Made by a program: the position numbers and the translations under genes. Shown here piece after piece: positions 1-9,617 of a stretch of 64,000 nucleotides of DNA. The notes beneath the pieces were generated by a model. The model was not told the DNA's origin and did no database searches. It was given only the letters and a program-made list of their open reading frames with translations. The stretch spans positions 248,001 to 312,000 of the forward strand of contig NZ_BRLB01000002.1 in assembly GCF_027923465.1 (NCBI RefSeq). Reading direction: 5' to 3'. The stretch's first letter is position 1; each line of letters starts with the position of its first letter. The DNA comes from Vallitalea longa (lineage in GTDB: Bacteria; Bacillota; Clostridia; Lachnospirales; Vallitaleaceae).

Positions 1-396
1 ATGGTCAAGTTCTAATAATTTTTCATTTAGAAAACTTATTTGATCTTTTGTCATATTAGTCAATTCCTGTACACCTGAACCACCAGATATGAATTCAATA
101 CCTAATGGTCCTGAAGTCAATACTTCTTCAACACTCATTCCATTATAGATCAAATCAAACAGATTATATCTAGGAATAATGCCAAATATAACTTCTATAT
201 TAGCTAATCCAAAATCTGCATCGAATATAACAACTCTTTTACCCATTTTTTTTAAATTAATTGCTAAGTTAACAGATACATTGGATTTACCTACGCCACC
301 TTTTCCACTTGTAACCGTTATTACCTTGGAAGAACTTCTATTGCTAGATGTTTGCCTTTTACGCATTAAATTTCTTAAGTTAACAGCCTGATCCAT
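1..396 (-). CDS. flhG: FlhG/MinD-like flagellar placement ATPase, 3' end outside the window
   Basis: This is a ParA/MinD-type ATPase that acts with FlhF to control the number and position of flagella at the membrane. The first 132 codons are visible. The N-terminus MDQAVNLRNL carries the DQAxxLR motif, which in FlhG stimulates the FlhF GTPase. Residues 31-38 are the deviant Walker A motif GKGGVGKS, followed by FDADFGLANIE. The gene starts 2 bases after the flhF stop codon, so the two are translationally linked. The C-terminus runs off the left edge of the window. The family is certain; the exact symbol (flhG or ylxH) is a naming choice. Confidence 0.93.
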   Translation of the reverse strand, partial: MDQAVNLRNLMRKRQTSSNRSSSKVITVTSGKGGVGKSNVSVNLAINLKKMGKRVVIFDADFGLANIEVIFGIIPRYNLFDLIYNGMSVEEVLTSGPLGIEFISGGSGVQELTNMTKDQISFLNEKLLELDH

Positions 397-398
397 AG

Positions 399-1547
399 TT
401 ATCCTTGTCCCCCTAATAAACTTTTTGCAATATTATGTGGATTAACCTCAATAATATCATCTGGAACATTTTGTCCGAATGTTACATAAGATAATTTAAC
501 TCCTAATTTATATCTAAAATTAAGTATATTACCTACACATATGGATTCATCCAATTTAGTAAAGATAACTTTAAAATCTGCTATATTCATATAGCTTTCG
601 GCAATACTCATCAAATCTTTATACTTAGTTGTTATACTTAGTACTAAATAGACTTCGTTCCCAGGAATGTAACTCAATAATTCTTCCATATCAGCCAATT
701 TTTCATTATCTTTATGTGATCTTCCAGCTGTATCAATTATTATTAAATCTTTATCTTCAAATCTTTTTATTGACTCTTTTATATCTTCGTTATTATATAC
801 AACTTCAACTGGGATATTTAATATTTTCGCAAAAGTCCTTAATTGTTCAACTGCTGCGATTCTATATGTATCAGCAGTAATAAGCCCGATACTCTTATCT
901 CTATTTAATGCGAAATGGGATGCTAGCTTAGCTATTGTTGTTGTCTTACCAACTCCAGTTGGACCAATAAAAGTAATAATTTTAGGTCCTGTACCACTAA
1001 AGTCAACAGTTTCTATTTCTCCCAACTCATGAATTATCCTTTTATATATTATTGAAACTAAATTATTTATCTTAATATTTCCTTTTGATAATGATTCATT
1101 TAACCCATACATAATTTTATTAGCAACTTTTTCGTTGACTTCATTTTTTATTAGTTGATTGTATATTAAATTTATTAGTGGTATGTTCTTTTCTGATACT
1201 TGTTCTTTTTTAATTACTAAGTGATTTTCTTTTTGTCCATTTTTTATATATTGTTCTAGTTCATTAATCTTATCTTCAATATTTTCAATAGATTTTGAAT
1301 GGTATATGCTATTATCTTTTTCATCATCTATTATCTTTTTGTCATCTACTTCCACTTCTTTTGTTATTGCAGAATCTTTTTCTTCTAATGCTGCTGTAAC
1401 CTGTACACATGGACTTTTAAATAATTTGAAAATACCCTTAGGTTTTATATTTTTCACACTGACTATAAGAGCTTCTTTACCAAATTCTTCTTTCACTTGT
1501 AACATAGCTTCTTTTTCTGTATTTGCTTCGAACTGCTTTATTTTCAA
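399..1547 (-). CDS. flhF: Flagellar SRP-type GTPase FlhF
   Basis: FlhF is a membrane-associated GTPase related to Ffh and FtsY that marks the site of flagellar assembly. At 382 residues it has the usual layout: a basic N-terminal B domain, a helical N domain at about 120-185, and a G domain. The G1 motif GPTGVGKTTT is at 195-204. DTAGRSHKD (G3 region) and TKLDES (G4) follow in order. The ATG start overlaps the end of flhA by 4 bases. The partner flhG follows directly. Identification is secure. Confidence 0.96.
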   Translation of the reverse strand: MKIKQFEANTEKEAMLQVKEEFGKEALIVSVKNIKPKGIFKLFKSPCVQVTAALEEKDSAITKEVEVDDKKIIDDEKDNSIYHSKSIENIEDKINELEQYIKNGQKENHLVIKKEQVSEKNIPLINLIYNQLIKNEVNEKVANKIMYGLNESLSKGNIKINNLVSIIYKRIIHELGEIETVDFSGTGPKIITFIGPTGVGKTTTIAKLASHFALNRDKSIGLITADTYRIAAVEQLRTFAKILNIPVEVVYNNEDIKESIKRFEDKDLIIIDTAGRSHKDNEKLADMEELLSYIPGNEVYLVLSITTKYKDLMSIAESYMNIADFKVIFTKLDESICVGNILNFRYKLGVKLSYVTFGQNVPDDIIEVNPHNIAKSLLGGQG

Positions 1548-3586
1548 CCAATACTCACCATCCCTACTGATTGTATTTCTGCATTAGCATCTAATTCATT
1601 GTAAGATAGTATTATCAAATCTGGATACTGTTCTTCAATAAGCCTTCTAAAATAGATTCTTACTATTGGAGATGTTAATAATATTGGAGTACGACCTATT
1701 GACGTTAATTTATTAACTTCTCTTTCTATAGAATTGAATATCTTTCCAGTAATCTCAGGATCTAATGCCAAATATGTGCCTTGTTCTGTAGTTTTAACAC
1801 TATCCATAATTTTTTGTTCTAAGATTGGATCTAAAGTAATTATGCTATTGCTTTCATTCTCATTCAAAAATGCTGATGAAATCGCTCTTTTTAGGCTCTG
1901 TCTTACATATTCAGTTAATATATCGGTATCTCTGTTCGTGACAGCATTGTCAGCCAAAGTTTCAAAGATTGTAACTAAATCTCTAATGGATATTCCTTCT
2001 TTTAGTAAATTCATAAGTACTTTCTGTACTTCACCTACACTGAGTAATTTTGGTACTAATTCATCTATTAATGTAGGATTGCTTTCCTTAACATTGTTTA
2101 TTAATGTTTGTACATCTTGTCTAGTCATAAGTTCGTCAAGATGTTTCTTAATAACTTCAGTCAAATGTGTTGCAATAATTGATGGAGGATCAACTACAGT
2201 ATATCCAATAGTCTCTGCTCTTTCTCTTTGATTTTCTGTTATCCATAATGCTGGGAGATTAAATGCTGGCTCAACTGTCTCTATTCCATCTATCTCTTCC
2301 TCAACGAATCCAGGATTCATTGCCATATAGTGATCAAACAGTATTTCTCCTTCAGCGACTTTAACACCTTTTATTTTGATTATATATTGATTAGGATTTA
2401 ATTGAATATTGTCTCTTAACCTTATAATAGGTACAATAGTTCCAAGTTCAATAGCAATCTGTCTTCTAATCATTACAACCCTATCTAGTAGGTCTCCACC
2501 TTGATTAACATCTGCAAGAGGAATAATACCGTAACCAAATTCAAGCTCTATAGGATCAACTTCTAGTAAAGATATAACATTTTCAGGTTTTCTAATTTCT
2601 TCAGCTTCTATATCTTCTTCAGATATATCTCCCTCAATGGCTTGTACCTGTAAATTATTTTGCATTTTCCACGCTGCCAAAATTGACAATGCACCTGCCA
2701 ATGAAACTATTTGCACTGGCAATGGTGTGAAAAGTCCTAGGAATACTAATACCCCTCCACTAAAATATAATACTTTAGGTAGCGAAAAAAGTTGTTCCAT
2801 TAATTGGTCACCGATTTCAGCCTCTTTAGAAACTTTTGTAACTAATACACCAGTAGCTAAAGATATCAATAAAGCTGGTATCTGACTAACAAGTCCATCA
2901 CCTATTGTTAGTATTGTATACTTTTGAAAAGCTTCATTAATACTGAGTCCTGACCTAGTACAACCTATAATCAATCCCCCTACTATATTAATAAATGTAA
3001 TAATTAATCCTGTTATTGCATCACCTTTAACATATTTACTGGCACCATCCATTGCACCATAAAATGATGCTTCATCTTGAATTTTTGTTCTTCTTTCCCG
3101 AGCTTGCATCTCATCAATAAGTCCAGAGTTAAGATCTGCATCTATAGCCATTTGTTTTCCGGGCATAGCATCTAATGTGAATCTAGCTGATACTTCTGAA
3201 ACTCTCTCTGAACCTTTAGTAATAACTAGAAATTGAACAATTATTAAAATGATGAACATAACTACTCCAACTACAATATCATCTCCACCTACAAAACTAC
3301 CGAATGTACTAATTACATCACCAGCTTCACCACTAGTTAATATTGATCTGGTAGAAGATAAATTTAATGCTAAACGATAAATAGTTATGAAAAGCAGTAA
3401 TGTAGGAAAAGTCGACATATTTAAGGCTTCTTGTGCAAATAATGCATTAAATAAAACTAATAATGCTATTGTAATATTCAAAGTAATTAATATATCTAAT
3501 AGGAGAGTGTCCATTGGCACAATCATTATAATAATAGCAAGAATAACAAATAGCCCTAATACAATGTCGCCCATTTTTATTTTCAT
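1544..3586 (-). CDS. flhA: Flagellar export gate protein FlhA
   Basis: FlhA is the largest membrane component of the type III export gate. It couples proton motive force to export and docks chaperone-substrate complexes through its cytoplasmic ring. The 680 residues fit the family. The N-terminal third holds about eight hydrophobic segments, with the FHIPEP-family stretch NLSSTRSILTSGEAGDVI near residue 75. The C-terminal half is soluble and has the expected RIYFRRLIE region near the end. A GGAGGG ribosome-binding site precedes the ATG. It lies between flhB and flhF. Confidence 0.97.
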   Translation of the reverse strand: MKIKMGDIVLGLFVILAIIIMIVPMDTLLLDILITLNITIALLVLFNALFAQEALNMSTFPTLLLFITIYRLALNLSSTRSILTSGEAGDVISTFGSFVGGDDIVVGVVMFIILIIVQFLVITKGSERVSEVSARFTLDAMPGKQMAIDADLNSGLIDEMQARERRTKIQDEASFYGAMDGASKYVKGDAITGLIITFINIVGGLIIGCTRSGLSINEAFQKYTILTIGDGLVSQIPALLISLATGVLVTKVSKEAEIGDQLMEQLFSLPKVLYFSGGVLVFLGLFTPLPVQIVSLAGALSILAAWKMQNNLQVQAIEGDISEEDIEAEEIRKPENVISLLEVDPIELEFGYGIIPLADVNQGGDLLDRVVMIRRQIAIELGTIVPIIRLRDNIQLNPNQYIIKIKGVKVAEGEILFDHYMAMNPGFVEEEIDGIETVEPAFNLPALWITENQRERAETIGYTVVDPPSIIATHLTEVIKKHLDELMTRQDVQTLINNVKESNPTLIDELVPKLLSVGEVQKVLMNLLKEGISIRDLVTIFETLADNAVTNRDTDILTEYVRQSLKRAISSAFLNENESNSIITLDPILEQKIMDSVKTTEQGTYLALDPEITGKIFNSIEREVNKLTSIGRTPILLTSPIVRIYFRRLIEEQYPDLIILSYNELDANAEIQSVGMVSIG

Positions 3587-3591
3587 AATGC

Positions 3592-4725
3592 CTAGCCCTC
3601 CTTGTCCTTCTTAAGATTATAGACAAAAGCTAACACCTCCGCTACAGTCTGATATAATTCTTCTGGTATTTCGTTACCTATATCAACTGTATAATACAGA
3701 GTTCTAGCCAATGGTTTATTTTCAACAATTTCTATATCATTATCTATTGCTATACTTTTAATCTTTGCTGCTAATATATCAACACCCTTTGCTATTACTA
3801 CAGGGGCTAACGACTTTTCACCATCATACTGAATAGCAACAGCAAAATGCGTTGGATTCGTAATAATTACGTCTGCATTAGGTAAATCTTGCATCATTCT
3901 TTTCATTGATGCTTCTCTCATTTTCTGACGAATTTTTGATTTTATTTCTGGATTACCTTCTGTTTCTTTGTATTCTTGTTTAACTTCTTGTTTCGTCATT
4001 TTCAATTGCTTTTCTAAAGAATATCTTTGATATATATAATCAGCTACCGCTACTAGAATGAAAAATGCCCCTACTTTAATACCTATATCAAGAGCTAAAT
4101 CTGTTATCAATTTTAATCCATCGAGTAATGATAAATCATACATTAAAATTATTAATCCTATTTTATCTTTAATACTTACATAAACAATTATTATTATTAT
4201 ACTAATTTTAAGTAATGACTTTAATAGTTCCATTATGGAACGTAATGAAAATAATCTTTTGAATCCTTGTAAAGGACTCAACTTATTAAATTTGGGTTTC
4301 ATAGTTTTTGCAGACGGTTTCCAGCCAACTTGCAGAAAATTCCCTACTAAACCAATAGCTACTGCAATAGCAAAAAAAGGAAATAATATTTCTAATATAA
4401 CTTCAAGAGTATACTTTGTTATATTTGAAATAAAATTTATAGTAAACTCATCAGTACCTATTTTAAATGTTGAGTATATATACTTGAACATTTCTTGCAT
4501 TTTGTCATATACATAGGGTGTAAAAAGCTTAATTGCAGAAAACATGGTAACTAACATTAAGGCAGTTGTAACCTCCATACTCTTTGCAACTTGACCTTCT
4601 TCTCTAGCTTTTTCCCTTTTACGTTCTGTTGGTTTTTCAGTTTTTTCCCCGGCATCACCATTTCCAGCAAAAAATTGCAGATTATAACTTATAATCGTTT
4701 TTTTTTCTAGAAAATAGGATTTCAT
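3592..4725 (-). CDS. flhB: Flagellar export switch protein FlhB
   Basis: FlhB is the export-gate protein that switches substrate class from rod/hook to filament by autocleavage. It has 377 residues. A basic N-terminus containing KTEKPTERKREKAREEGQ is followed by four membrane segments between about 50 and 235 and a cytoplasmic domain. The self-cleavage motif NPTH is at residues 290-293. The first 20 residues extend a little beyond the usual family start; an internal start near the AGNGDAG stretch lacks a Met, so the upstream ATG is kept. It sits directly after fliR. Confidence 0.97.
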   Translation of the reverse strand: MKSYFLEKKTIISYNLQFFAGNGDAGEKTEKPTERKREKAREEGQVAKSMEVTTALMLVTMFSAIKLFTPYVYDKMQEMFKYIYSTFKIGTDEFTINFISNITKYTLEVILEILFPFFAIAVAIGLVGNFLQVGWKPSAKTMKPKFNKLSPLQGFKRLFSLRSIMELLKSLLKISIIIIIVYVSIKDKIGLIILMYDLSLLDGLKLITDLALDIGIKVGAFFILVAVADYIYQRYSLEKQLKMTKQEVKQEYKETEGNPEIKSKIRQKMREASMKRMMQDLPNADVIITNPTHFAVAIQYDGEKSLAPVVIAKGVDILAAKIKSIAIDNDIEIVENKPLARTLYYTVDIGNEIPEELYQTVAEVLAFVYNLKKDKEG

Positions 4726-4729
4726 CGTA

Positions 4730-5512
4730 TTAACTCATTCCTTTTATAATTAAATCAATAATGTATAACATTTTATCAAATATCCATTCGCTAACATTAG
4801 GAAATACTGATAAAGTAATTAATAAAACAACTAATCCTACCATTAACTTAAGTGGAAGCCCTATTACAAACATATTCATTTGTGGTGCAGTTCTAGCTAA
4901 AATACCTAAAACTACATTTATTATAAGCATAACACCAATCATAGGAGCGGCTATTTTTAGAGCTATAACAAAATACTCTGTAAAAAAAGATAGAACAGAT
5001 GTATATAATTTAGGTCTAAATACCGCTTCGCCTAGTGGTATCCATTTAAAACTTTCTGTTAAAGCCTTTATTAGAAAAAAATGTGTATCGGTAGCTAACA
5101 TCATCAATAACAATAAATAGTAATATAGATTACCTGTTATTGTTATTTGAATTTGACTCAATGGATCAAATACATTAACCATTGAAAATCCAATCTGATA
5201 ATCTATTAACTGTCCTGCTAGTGTAATTATAGAAAAAGCCAGATAAGCTCCAAATCCAATAAGCCATCCCACAATAAATTCCTTAACAACTAAAATCGCA
5301 TAAGGTACAACACTAGCACTTGTAACTTCTATTTGCATAGGATAAAGATTAATAATAATAACAGCCATAAAAAACGCCATAGTAATTTTAGCTGTTTTTG
5401 GTATAGTTGAAATACCAAATAACGGTACTGCAATAAAAAAACTTATCATCCTTACAAAAATAAGCAAAAATATATCTAAATATGTAAAAGGATCGTTTAA
5501 TAGTAATTCCAT
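4730..5512 (-). CDS. fliR: Flagellar export gate protein FliR
   Basis: FliR is a membrane protein of the export gate that forms the helical FliP5Q4R1 channel. The 260 residues contain about six strongly hydrophobic segments and the family stretch IGFSMVNVFDPLSQIQ near residue 105. An AGGAGG site lies just before the ATG. The neighbours fliQ and flhB flank it in the usual clostridial order. There is nothing unusual in length or motif. Confidence 0.95.
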   Translation of the reverse strand: MELLLNDPFTYLDIFLLIFVRMISFFIAVPLFGISTIPKTAKITMAFFMAVIIINLYPMQIEVTSASVVPYAILVVKEFIVGWLIGFGAYLAFSIITLAGQLIDYQIGFSMVNVFDPLSQIQITITGNLYYYLLLLMMLATDTHFFLIKALTESFKWIPLGEAVFRPKLYTSVLSFFTEYFVIALKIAAPMIGVMLIINVVLGILARTAPQMNMFVIGLPLKLMVGLVVLLITLSVFPNVSEWIFDKMLYIIDLIIKGMS

Positions 5513-5523
5513 AGTCCATCCTC

Positions 5524-5796
5524 CTACTTGATTATAAATGAACCAAATTGTGAATACAAACTTGTAATTAGTGTCAATAGCTTATTAAGCATCCAAGGTC
5601 CAAACAGAATCAAGCCAAGGAAAACAGCTAATATCTTTGGTACAAAAGCTAATGTTGGCTCTTGTATAGAAGTAACAGTTTGAAATATACTAACTATTAA
5701 TCCTACCACTAAAGCCAATAATAGTAATGGCCCTGCAACACTTATAACTGTCATTAATGCTTCTCTGGCCACATCTATTATCATATCCTGGTTCAT
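5524..5796 (-). CDS. fliQ: Flagellar export gate protein FliQ
   Basis: FliQ is a small two-helix membrane subunit of the flagellar export channel. At 90 residues it matches the family exactly. It has two hydrophobic hairpins at about 16-38 and 50-75 separated by the conserved stretch QTVTSIQEPTLAFVPK. A GGATGG site precedes the ATG. The gene lies 11 bases upstream of fliR. Confidence 0.96.
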   Translation of the reverse strand: MNQDMIIDVAREALMTVISVAGPLLLLALVVGLIVSIFQTVTSIQEPTLAFVPKILAVFLGLILFGPWMLNKLLTLITSLYSQFGSFIIK

Positions 5797-5836
5797 ACTA
5801 TAACCATCCTTTCAACTGATACAACTAAAACATCTA

Positions 5837-6634
5837 TTATAGTCTAATGGTTTTAACTAATTCACCAATAATCAAATTCCATCCATCTGCAAGTATAAAA
5901 AGTAATAGCTTAAAAGGTAATGAAATCATTACTGGTGGTAACATCATCATACCCATTGACATAAGTGTTGATGCAACAACCATATCAATAACTATAAAAG
6001 GTATATATATTAAAAATCCAATAATAAAAGCGGCTCTTAATTCGCTGATAATAAAAGCAGGAATTAAAACACTTGTTGGAATATCTTCAATTTCAGAGAC
6101 ACTTCTACTCTCCGCTATATCTAAAAACAAAGATAAATCTTTATCATTTACTTGGTTCAACATAAATTCTCTTATAGGTTCTAGACCCTTATCGATAGCT
6201 TCCTGTTGAGATATTTCACCTGCAGAATACGGTTGTAATGCTACTTCATTTACATCTGACATAACAGGTGCCATAACAAATAAAGTAATAAAAAGCGCCA
6301 ACCCAATTAATACTTGATTAGGTGGTGTTTGCTGAGTAGCAAGCGCTGATCGTACAAAGTGCAACACTACAATTATTCTAGTAAATGATGTCATCATCAC
6401 TAAAATAGATGGTGCTAATGCAATTAATGTTAATATAAATAGTATTTGTAAGCTACTTACTACATCTTTACCATTTTCTGCTGCACTGACATTAAAATCT
6501 ATAGAAAAAGGTATAGGACTGTCTGTAGTAGTTGCAAATACTTTAGTATTGCTAAATAAAGTAACAACATAGATAATACTTAATAAAAGAACTATTTTTG
6601 ACCATTTTATGTGTTTGAATTTAATATGCCTCAT
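5837..6634 (-). CDS. fliP: Flagellar export gate protein FliP
   Basis: FliP is the main channel-forming subunit of the flagellar export gate. It has 265 residues: a cleavable signal peptide (hydrophobic stretch at about 12-33), then four membrane helices. Family signatures are visible, including MTSFTRIIVVLHFVRSALATQ in the middle and the C-terminal MSMGMMMLPPVMISLPFKL region. It sits between fliO and fliQ. Identification is secure. Confidence 0.97.
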   Translation of the reverse strand: MRHIKFKHIKWSKIVLLLSIIYVVTLFSNTKVFATTTDSPIPFSIDFNVSAAENGKDVVSSLQILFILTLIALAPSILVMMTSFTRIIVVLHFVRSALATQQTPPNQVLIGLALFITLFVMAPVMSDVNEVALQPYSAGEISQQEAIDKGLEPIREFMLNQVNDKDLSLFLDIAESRSVSEIEDIPTSVLIPAFIISELRAAFIIGFLIYIPFIVIDMVVASTLMSMGMMMLPPVMISLPFKLLLFILADGWNLIIGELVKTIRL

Positions 6635-6658
6635 TAAACCTACTCCATTATGTACATT

Positions 6659-7024
6659 TTATTTCTTACCTAGAAATTTCTCAAGTTGCTTACTAAATGG
6701 AGTAACTTGAGCAATCTTCTCTTTTTTATATTTACTTAAATCAATATTGTTTTTATCTATTTCTTTAAGAAATGTAATTTTATCCTTAGTAATACCTATT
6801 AAGATGTATTCATCTCCAATTTTTACTAATTGTATGAATTTTTGAGGCCCAACTGAAATAGACTCAAGCTGATGTATATTTTGGCTAGACCCTTTCTTAA
6901 TCTGAAATCTTCCAAATAACCTTGTTACAAAATAAGCTCCAACTAATACTAAAATAAATAATACTATTAAAACAATTACCTGCCACCATTCACTTTGTCC
7001 GGAATATATATAATATGTAATCAT
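6659..7024 (-). CDS. fliO: FliO/FliZ-family export gate assembly protein
   Basis: This is a small membrane protein that helps FliP assemble into the export gate. At 121 residues it has one membrane helix (about 16-35) followed by a soluble domain with the typical FliO pattern LESISVGPQKFIQLVKIGDEYILIG. Sequence conservation is weak across the family, so position between cheY and fliP is important supporting evidence. In Bacillus the equivalent gene is called fliZ. Confidence 0.85.
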   Translation of the reverse strand: MITYYIYSGQSEWWQVIVLIVLFILVLVGAYFVTRLFGRFQIKKGSSQNIHQLESISVGPQKFIQLVKIGDEYILIGITKDKITFLKEIDKNNIDLSKYKKEKIAQVTPFSKQLEKFLGKK

Positions 7025-7028
7025 ATTT

Positions 7029-7391
7029 CTATCCTATTACTTTTGAGACAGCTTCTATAACTCTTTCTGCTTGAAAAGGCTTTACAATGAAATCTTTAGC
7101 TCCAGCTTGAATGGACTCTATTACCATAGCTTGCTGTCCCATTGCAGAACACATAATAATTACAGCATTACTGTCATTTCCCTTTATAGTTTTTACTGCT
7201 TCTATACCATCCATTTCTGGCATAGTAATATCCATAATTACTAAATCAGGTTTTAATTCATTATATTTTTCAACAGCCTTTATTCCATTTTCTGCTTCGC
7301 CAATAACAGTATAACCATTTTTTGTTAAGATGTCCTTTATCATCATCCTCATAAATGCGGCGTCATCAACGATTAATATATTCTTTCCCAT
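7029..7391 (-). CDS. cheY: Chemotaxis response regulator CheY
   Basis: CheY is a single-domain receiver that, when phosphorylated by CheA, binds the switch proteins and changes rotation bias. The 120 residues are one receiver domain. The acidic pocket is D9-D10, the phosphoacceptor is D54 in VIMDITMPEMDG, the switch Ser is S82 and the conserved Lys is K104 in the KPF motif. It is embedded between fliY and fliO, as in the Bacillus and clostridial fla operons. It has no output domain, and all key residues are present. Confidence 0.96.
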   Translation of the reverse strand: MGKNILIVDDAAFMRMMIKDILTKNGYTVIGEAENGIKAVEKYNELKPDLVIMDITMPEMDGIEAVKTIKGNDSNAVIIMCSAMGQQAMVIESIQAGAKDFIVKPFQAERVIEAVSKVIG

Positions 7392-7414
7392 TGAAATCTC
7401 TCCTCTTAATAATA

Positions 7415-8569
7415 TTAATTAACTAGGCTTTGGTTGTTGTTTTTTATAATATCAGTAATTCTAATACCAAAATTTTCATCAATTACAACTACTTCACCTT
7501 TTGCAACATTCTTTCCATTGACTAATACATCAATTGGTTCGCCGGCTAGTTTCTTTAGCTCAATTATTGTTCCTGGCGCAAATTCTAAAATTTCTTTAAT
7601 TGGTTTACTTGTTCTACCTAGCTCAACAGTTACCTCTAACGGTACATCCATAATTAAATCAATATTTTCTTTTTGTTGCATTACAGCATTAATATCAAAA
7701 TCCTGGAATTGAGCTTGTTGCACATCAATATTCCTAAATTGATTATCTGAACTTGAATTATTCATATTATTATATCCAGCCATATTAGGCATTTGCATTC
7801 TTTGATTAGGAATCTGTTGCTTAGGTGTCGATTTTACAGGTTGTTCTTCAACTTGTTCTTTAGGTTGTTCTTCTTCTTTTTCAGCAGCTTCTTCTTGACA
7901 TGCCATAAAATTATCGTATATATCTTTTGCAAATTCCATTGGATATAGTTGCATCATTTCACTATCAACTAATTCACCTATTTGCATTTTAAAAGATACT
8001 TTTAAAAATTCTTTATTAAGAAATTCAGCAAATTCTTCTGATTCTTCAACATCAAAATCAACAATATTTGATGAAGGAGGATTAATATCTATTTTCTTCC
8101 CAAACATAGAAGACATTGAAGTTGCAGCAGAACCTATCATCTGATTCATAGCTTCACTTATTGCGCTAAGATGAAGGTCAGACAACTGTGCTTCCACGTT
8201 GTTTCCGTCACCACCCATCATTAGATCTGCAATAATCTTAACATCATCTTCGTGAAGCAATAATAAATTTGTTCCTTCCAATCCTTCTTTGTATACAATT
8301 TGAATAGCAACACATGGTTTAACAAAATCTTTAGATAAATCTTTCCAATCGGATACTGATACTTTTGGTGTAGTAATTACAACTTTTTGATTTACTAAAG
8401 AAAATAATGTTGTTGCAGCAGTACCCATACTAATATTTGATATTTCGCCTATTGCATCTTTTTCAGCATCATTCAATTCATTATCTGTTGTTCCATCACT
8501 ACTGCTGTTCGTATCATCTAATCCCTGTAAAAGGGCATTTATTTCTTCTTGAGATAACATTTCATCCAT
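7415..8569 (-). CDS. fliY: Flagellar switch phosphatase FliY (CheC-FliN type)
   Basis: FliY is a C-ring switch protein of Gram-positive bacteria that also dephosphorylates CheY-P. Its 384 residues show three parts: an N-terminal CheY-binding peptide (MLSQEEINALLQGL), two CheC-like phosphatase modules (DAIGEISNISMGTAA near 38 and LSAISEAMNQMIGSAA near 130), and a FliN domain in the last 80 residues. A linker rich in Gln, Glu and Asn at about 225-290 joins them. It follows fliM by 3 bases. Both phosphatase ExxN-type helices look intact, which suggests an active enzyme. Confidence 0.95.
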   Translation of the reverse strand: MDEMLSQEEINALLQGLDDTNSSSDGTTDNELNDAEKDAIGEISNISMGTAATTLFSLVNQKVVITTPKVSVSDWKDLSKDFVKPCVAIQIVYKEGLEGTNLLLLHEDDVKIIADLMMGGDGNNVEAQLSDLHLSAISEAMNQMIGSAATSMSSMFGKKIDINPPSSNIVDFDVEESEEFAEFLNKEFLKVSFKMQIGELVDSEMMQLYPMEFAKDIYDNFMACQEEAAEKEEEQPKEQVEEQPVKSTPKQQIPNQRMQMPNMAGYNNMNNSSSDNQFRNIDVQQAQFQDFDINAVMQQKENIDLIMDVPLEVTVELGRTSKPIKEILEFAPGTIIELKKLAGEPIDVLVNGKNVAKGEVVVIDENFGIRITDIIKNNNQSLVN

Positions 8570-8572
8570 TGC

Positions 8573-9556
8573 TTATTCCTCCTCCCTAATAATAGAAGTT
8601 ATTTTTATTGCATTTTTATGATTAAAAATACCTGGTTTACCTTTGAATTTTTTAATATTTCCTACATAGACTTCCATTTCAGAATCTACTTTACTAGAAA
8701 GCTTTATTATATCTCCCTTTTGAAGATTAACAAAATCATTGACTGATATATTTGAACTACCAAGTACTGCTTTTATTGGTATCTTGACATTATCTATTTG
8801 ATGCTCAATAATCTCTTTATAAATCTCTTCATCAGTATTCTGTATGGTTGAAAACCAATATTTTGTATTAAGTTTGTCCATAATTGGCTCTAGACATAAA
8901 TATGGAATACAAAAATTCATTAAACCTTCTACTGGACCTATTTTTATGCTTAATGTAATAAGGGCAACTACATCAGTTGGCGATATTACCTGAGCAAATT
9001 GAGAATTAGTTTCTATCTTTTCTAAACGAGGTGACAATTCAACAACATTTTTCCATGGCTCTCGCATGTTCTGCAGGCAAATCACCAATATTTTCTCAAT
9101 CAGAAGAACTTCTATCTCAGAAAAATCTCTTTCCCTATCAAGTGTTTCTCCCTTTCCACCAAGTAGTCTATCAATAATAGCATAACCTATATTTACTGAT
9201 AAATCAACAACAAATGACCCCTTTAATGGTGAAAAATCAACAACTCCCAATAATATAGGATTTGATAATGCATTTGCAAATTCAGAATATGAAATTGCCT
9301 CAGAATTCACAACATCTACTTGTGTCGTGGTCCTCAAATATGCTGGCAAAGTCGTCGAAATTAATCTTGCATAATGTTCAAATATAATTTCCAATGTCCT
9401 TAGCTGTTCTTTTGAAAATTTTGACGGCCTAGCAAAATCATAGTCTTTAATTTGTTTTTCATTAGCATTAGAACGATATTCATCTACATCTAATTCACCA
9501 GTATTCAATGCATTCAACAAATCATCAATTTCATGTTGAGATAAGACTTCACCCAT
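8573..9556 (-). CDS. fliM: Flagellar motor switch protein FliM
   Basis: FliM is a C-ring component that binds phosphorylated CheY and FliG. The 327 residues are of normal length. The N-terminal CheY-binding peptide is VLSQHEIDDLLNAL. The middle CheC-like domain begins with YDFARPSKFSKEQLRTLEIIFEH, and the C-terminal FliN-like domain covers about 245-325. A GGAGGTGAGG site precedes the ATG. Confidence 0.97.
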   Translation of the reverse strand: MGEVLSQHEIDDLLNALNTGELDVDEYRSNANEKQIKDYDFARPSKFSKEQLRTLEIIFEHYARLISTTLPAYLRTTTQVDVVNSEAISYSEFANALSNPILLGVVDFSPLKGSFVVDLSVNIGYAIIDRLLGGKGETLDRERDFSEIEVLLIEKILVICLQNMREPWKNVVELSPRLEKIETNSQFAQVISPTDVVALITLSIKIGPVEGLMNFCIPYLCLEPIMDKLNTKYWFSTIQNTDEEIYKEIIEHQIDNVKIPIKAVLGSSNISVNDFVNLQKGDIIKLSSKVDSEMEVYVGNIKKFKGKPGIFNHKNAIKITSIIREEE

Positions 9557-9617
9557 ATCCTCACCTCCTACAGTAAGTGTTAATAATCCTTTTTCTATGT
9601 ATTAAATGAACTCTTAG

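Noticed and set aside
1734-2231. 165-codon open frame on the plus strand opposite flhA
   Set aside because: It mirrors the codon structure of flhA on the other strand; it is a shadow frame.
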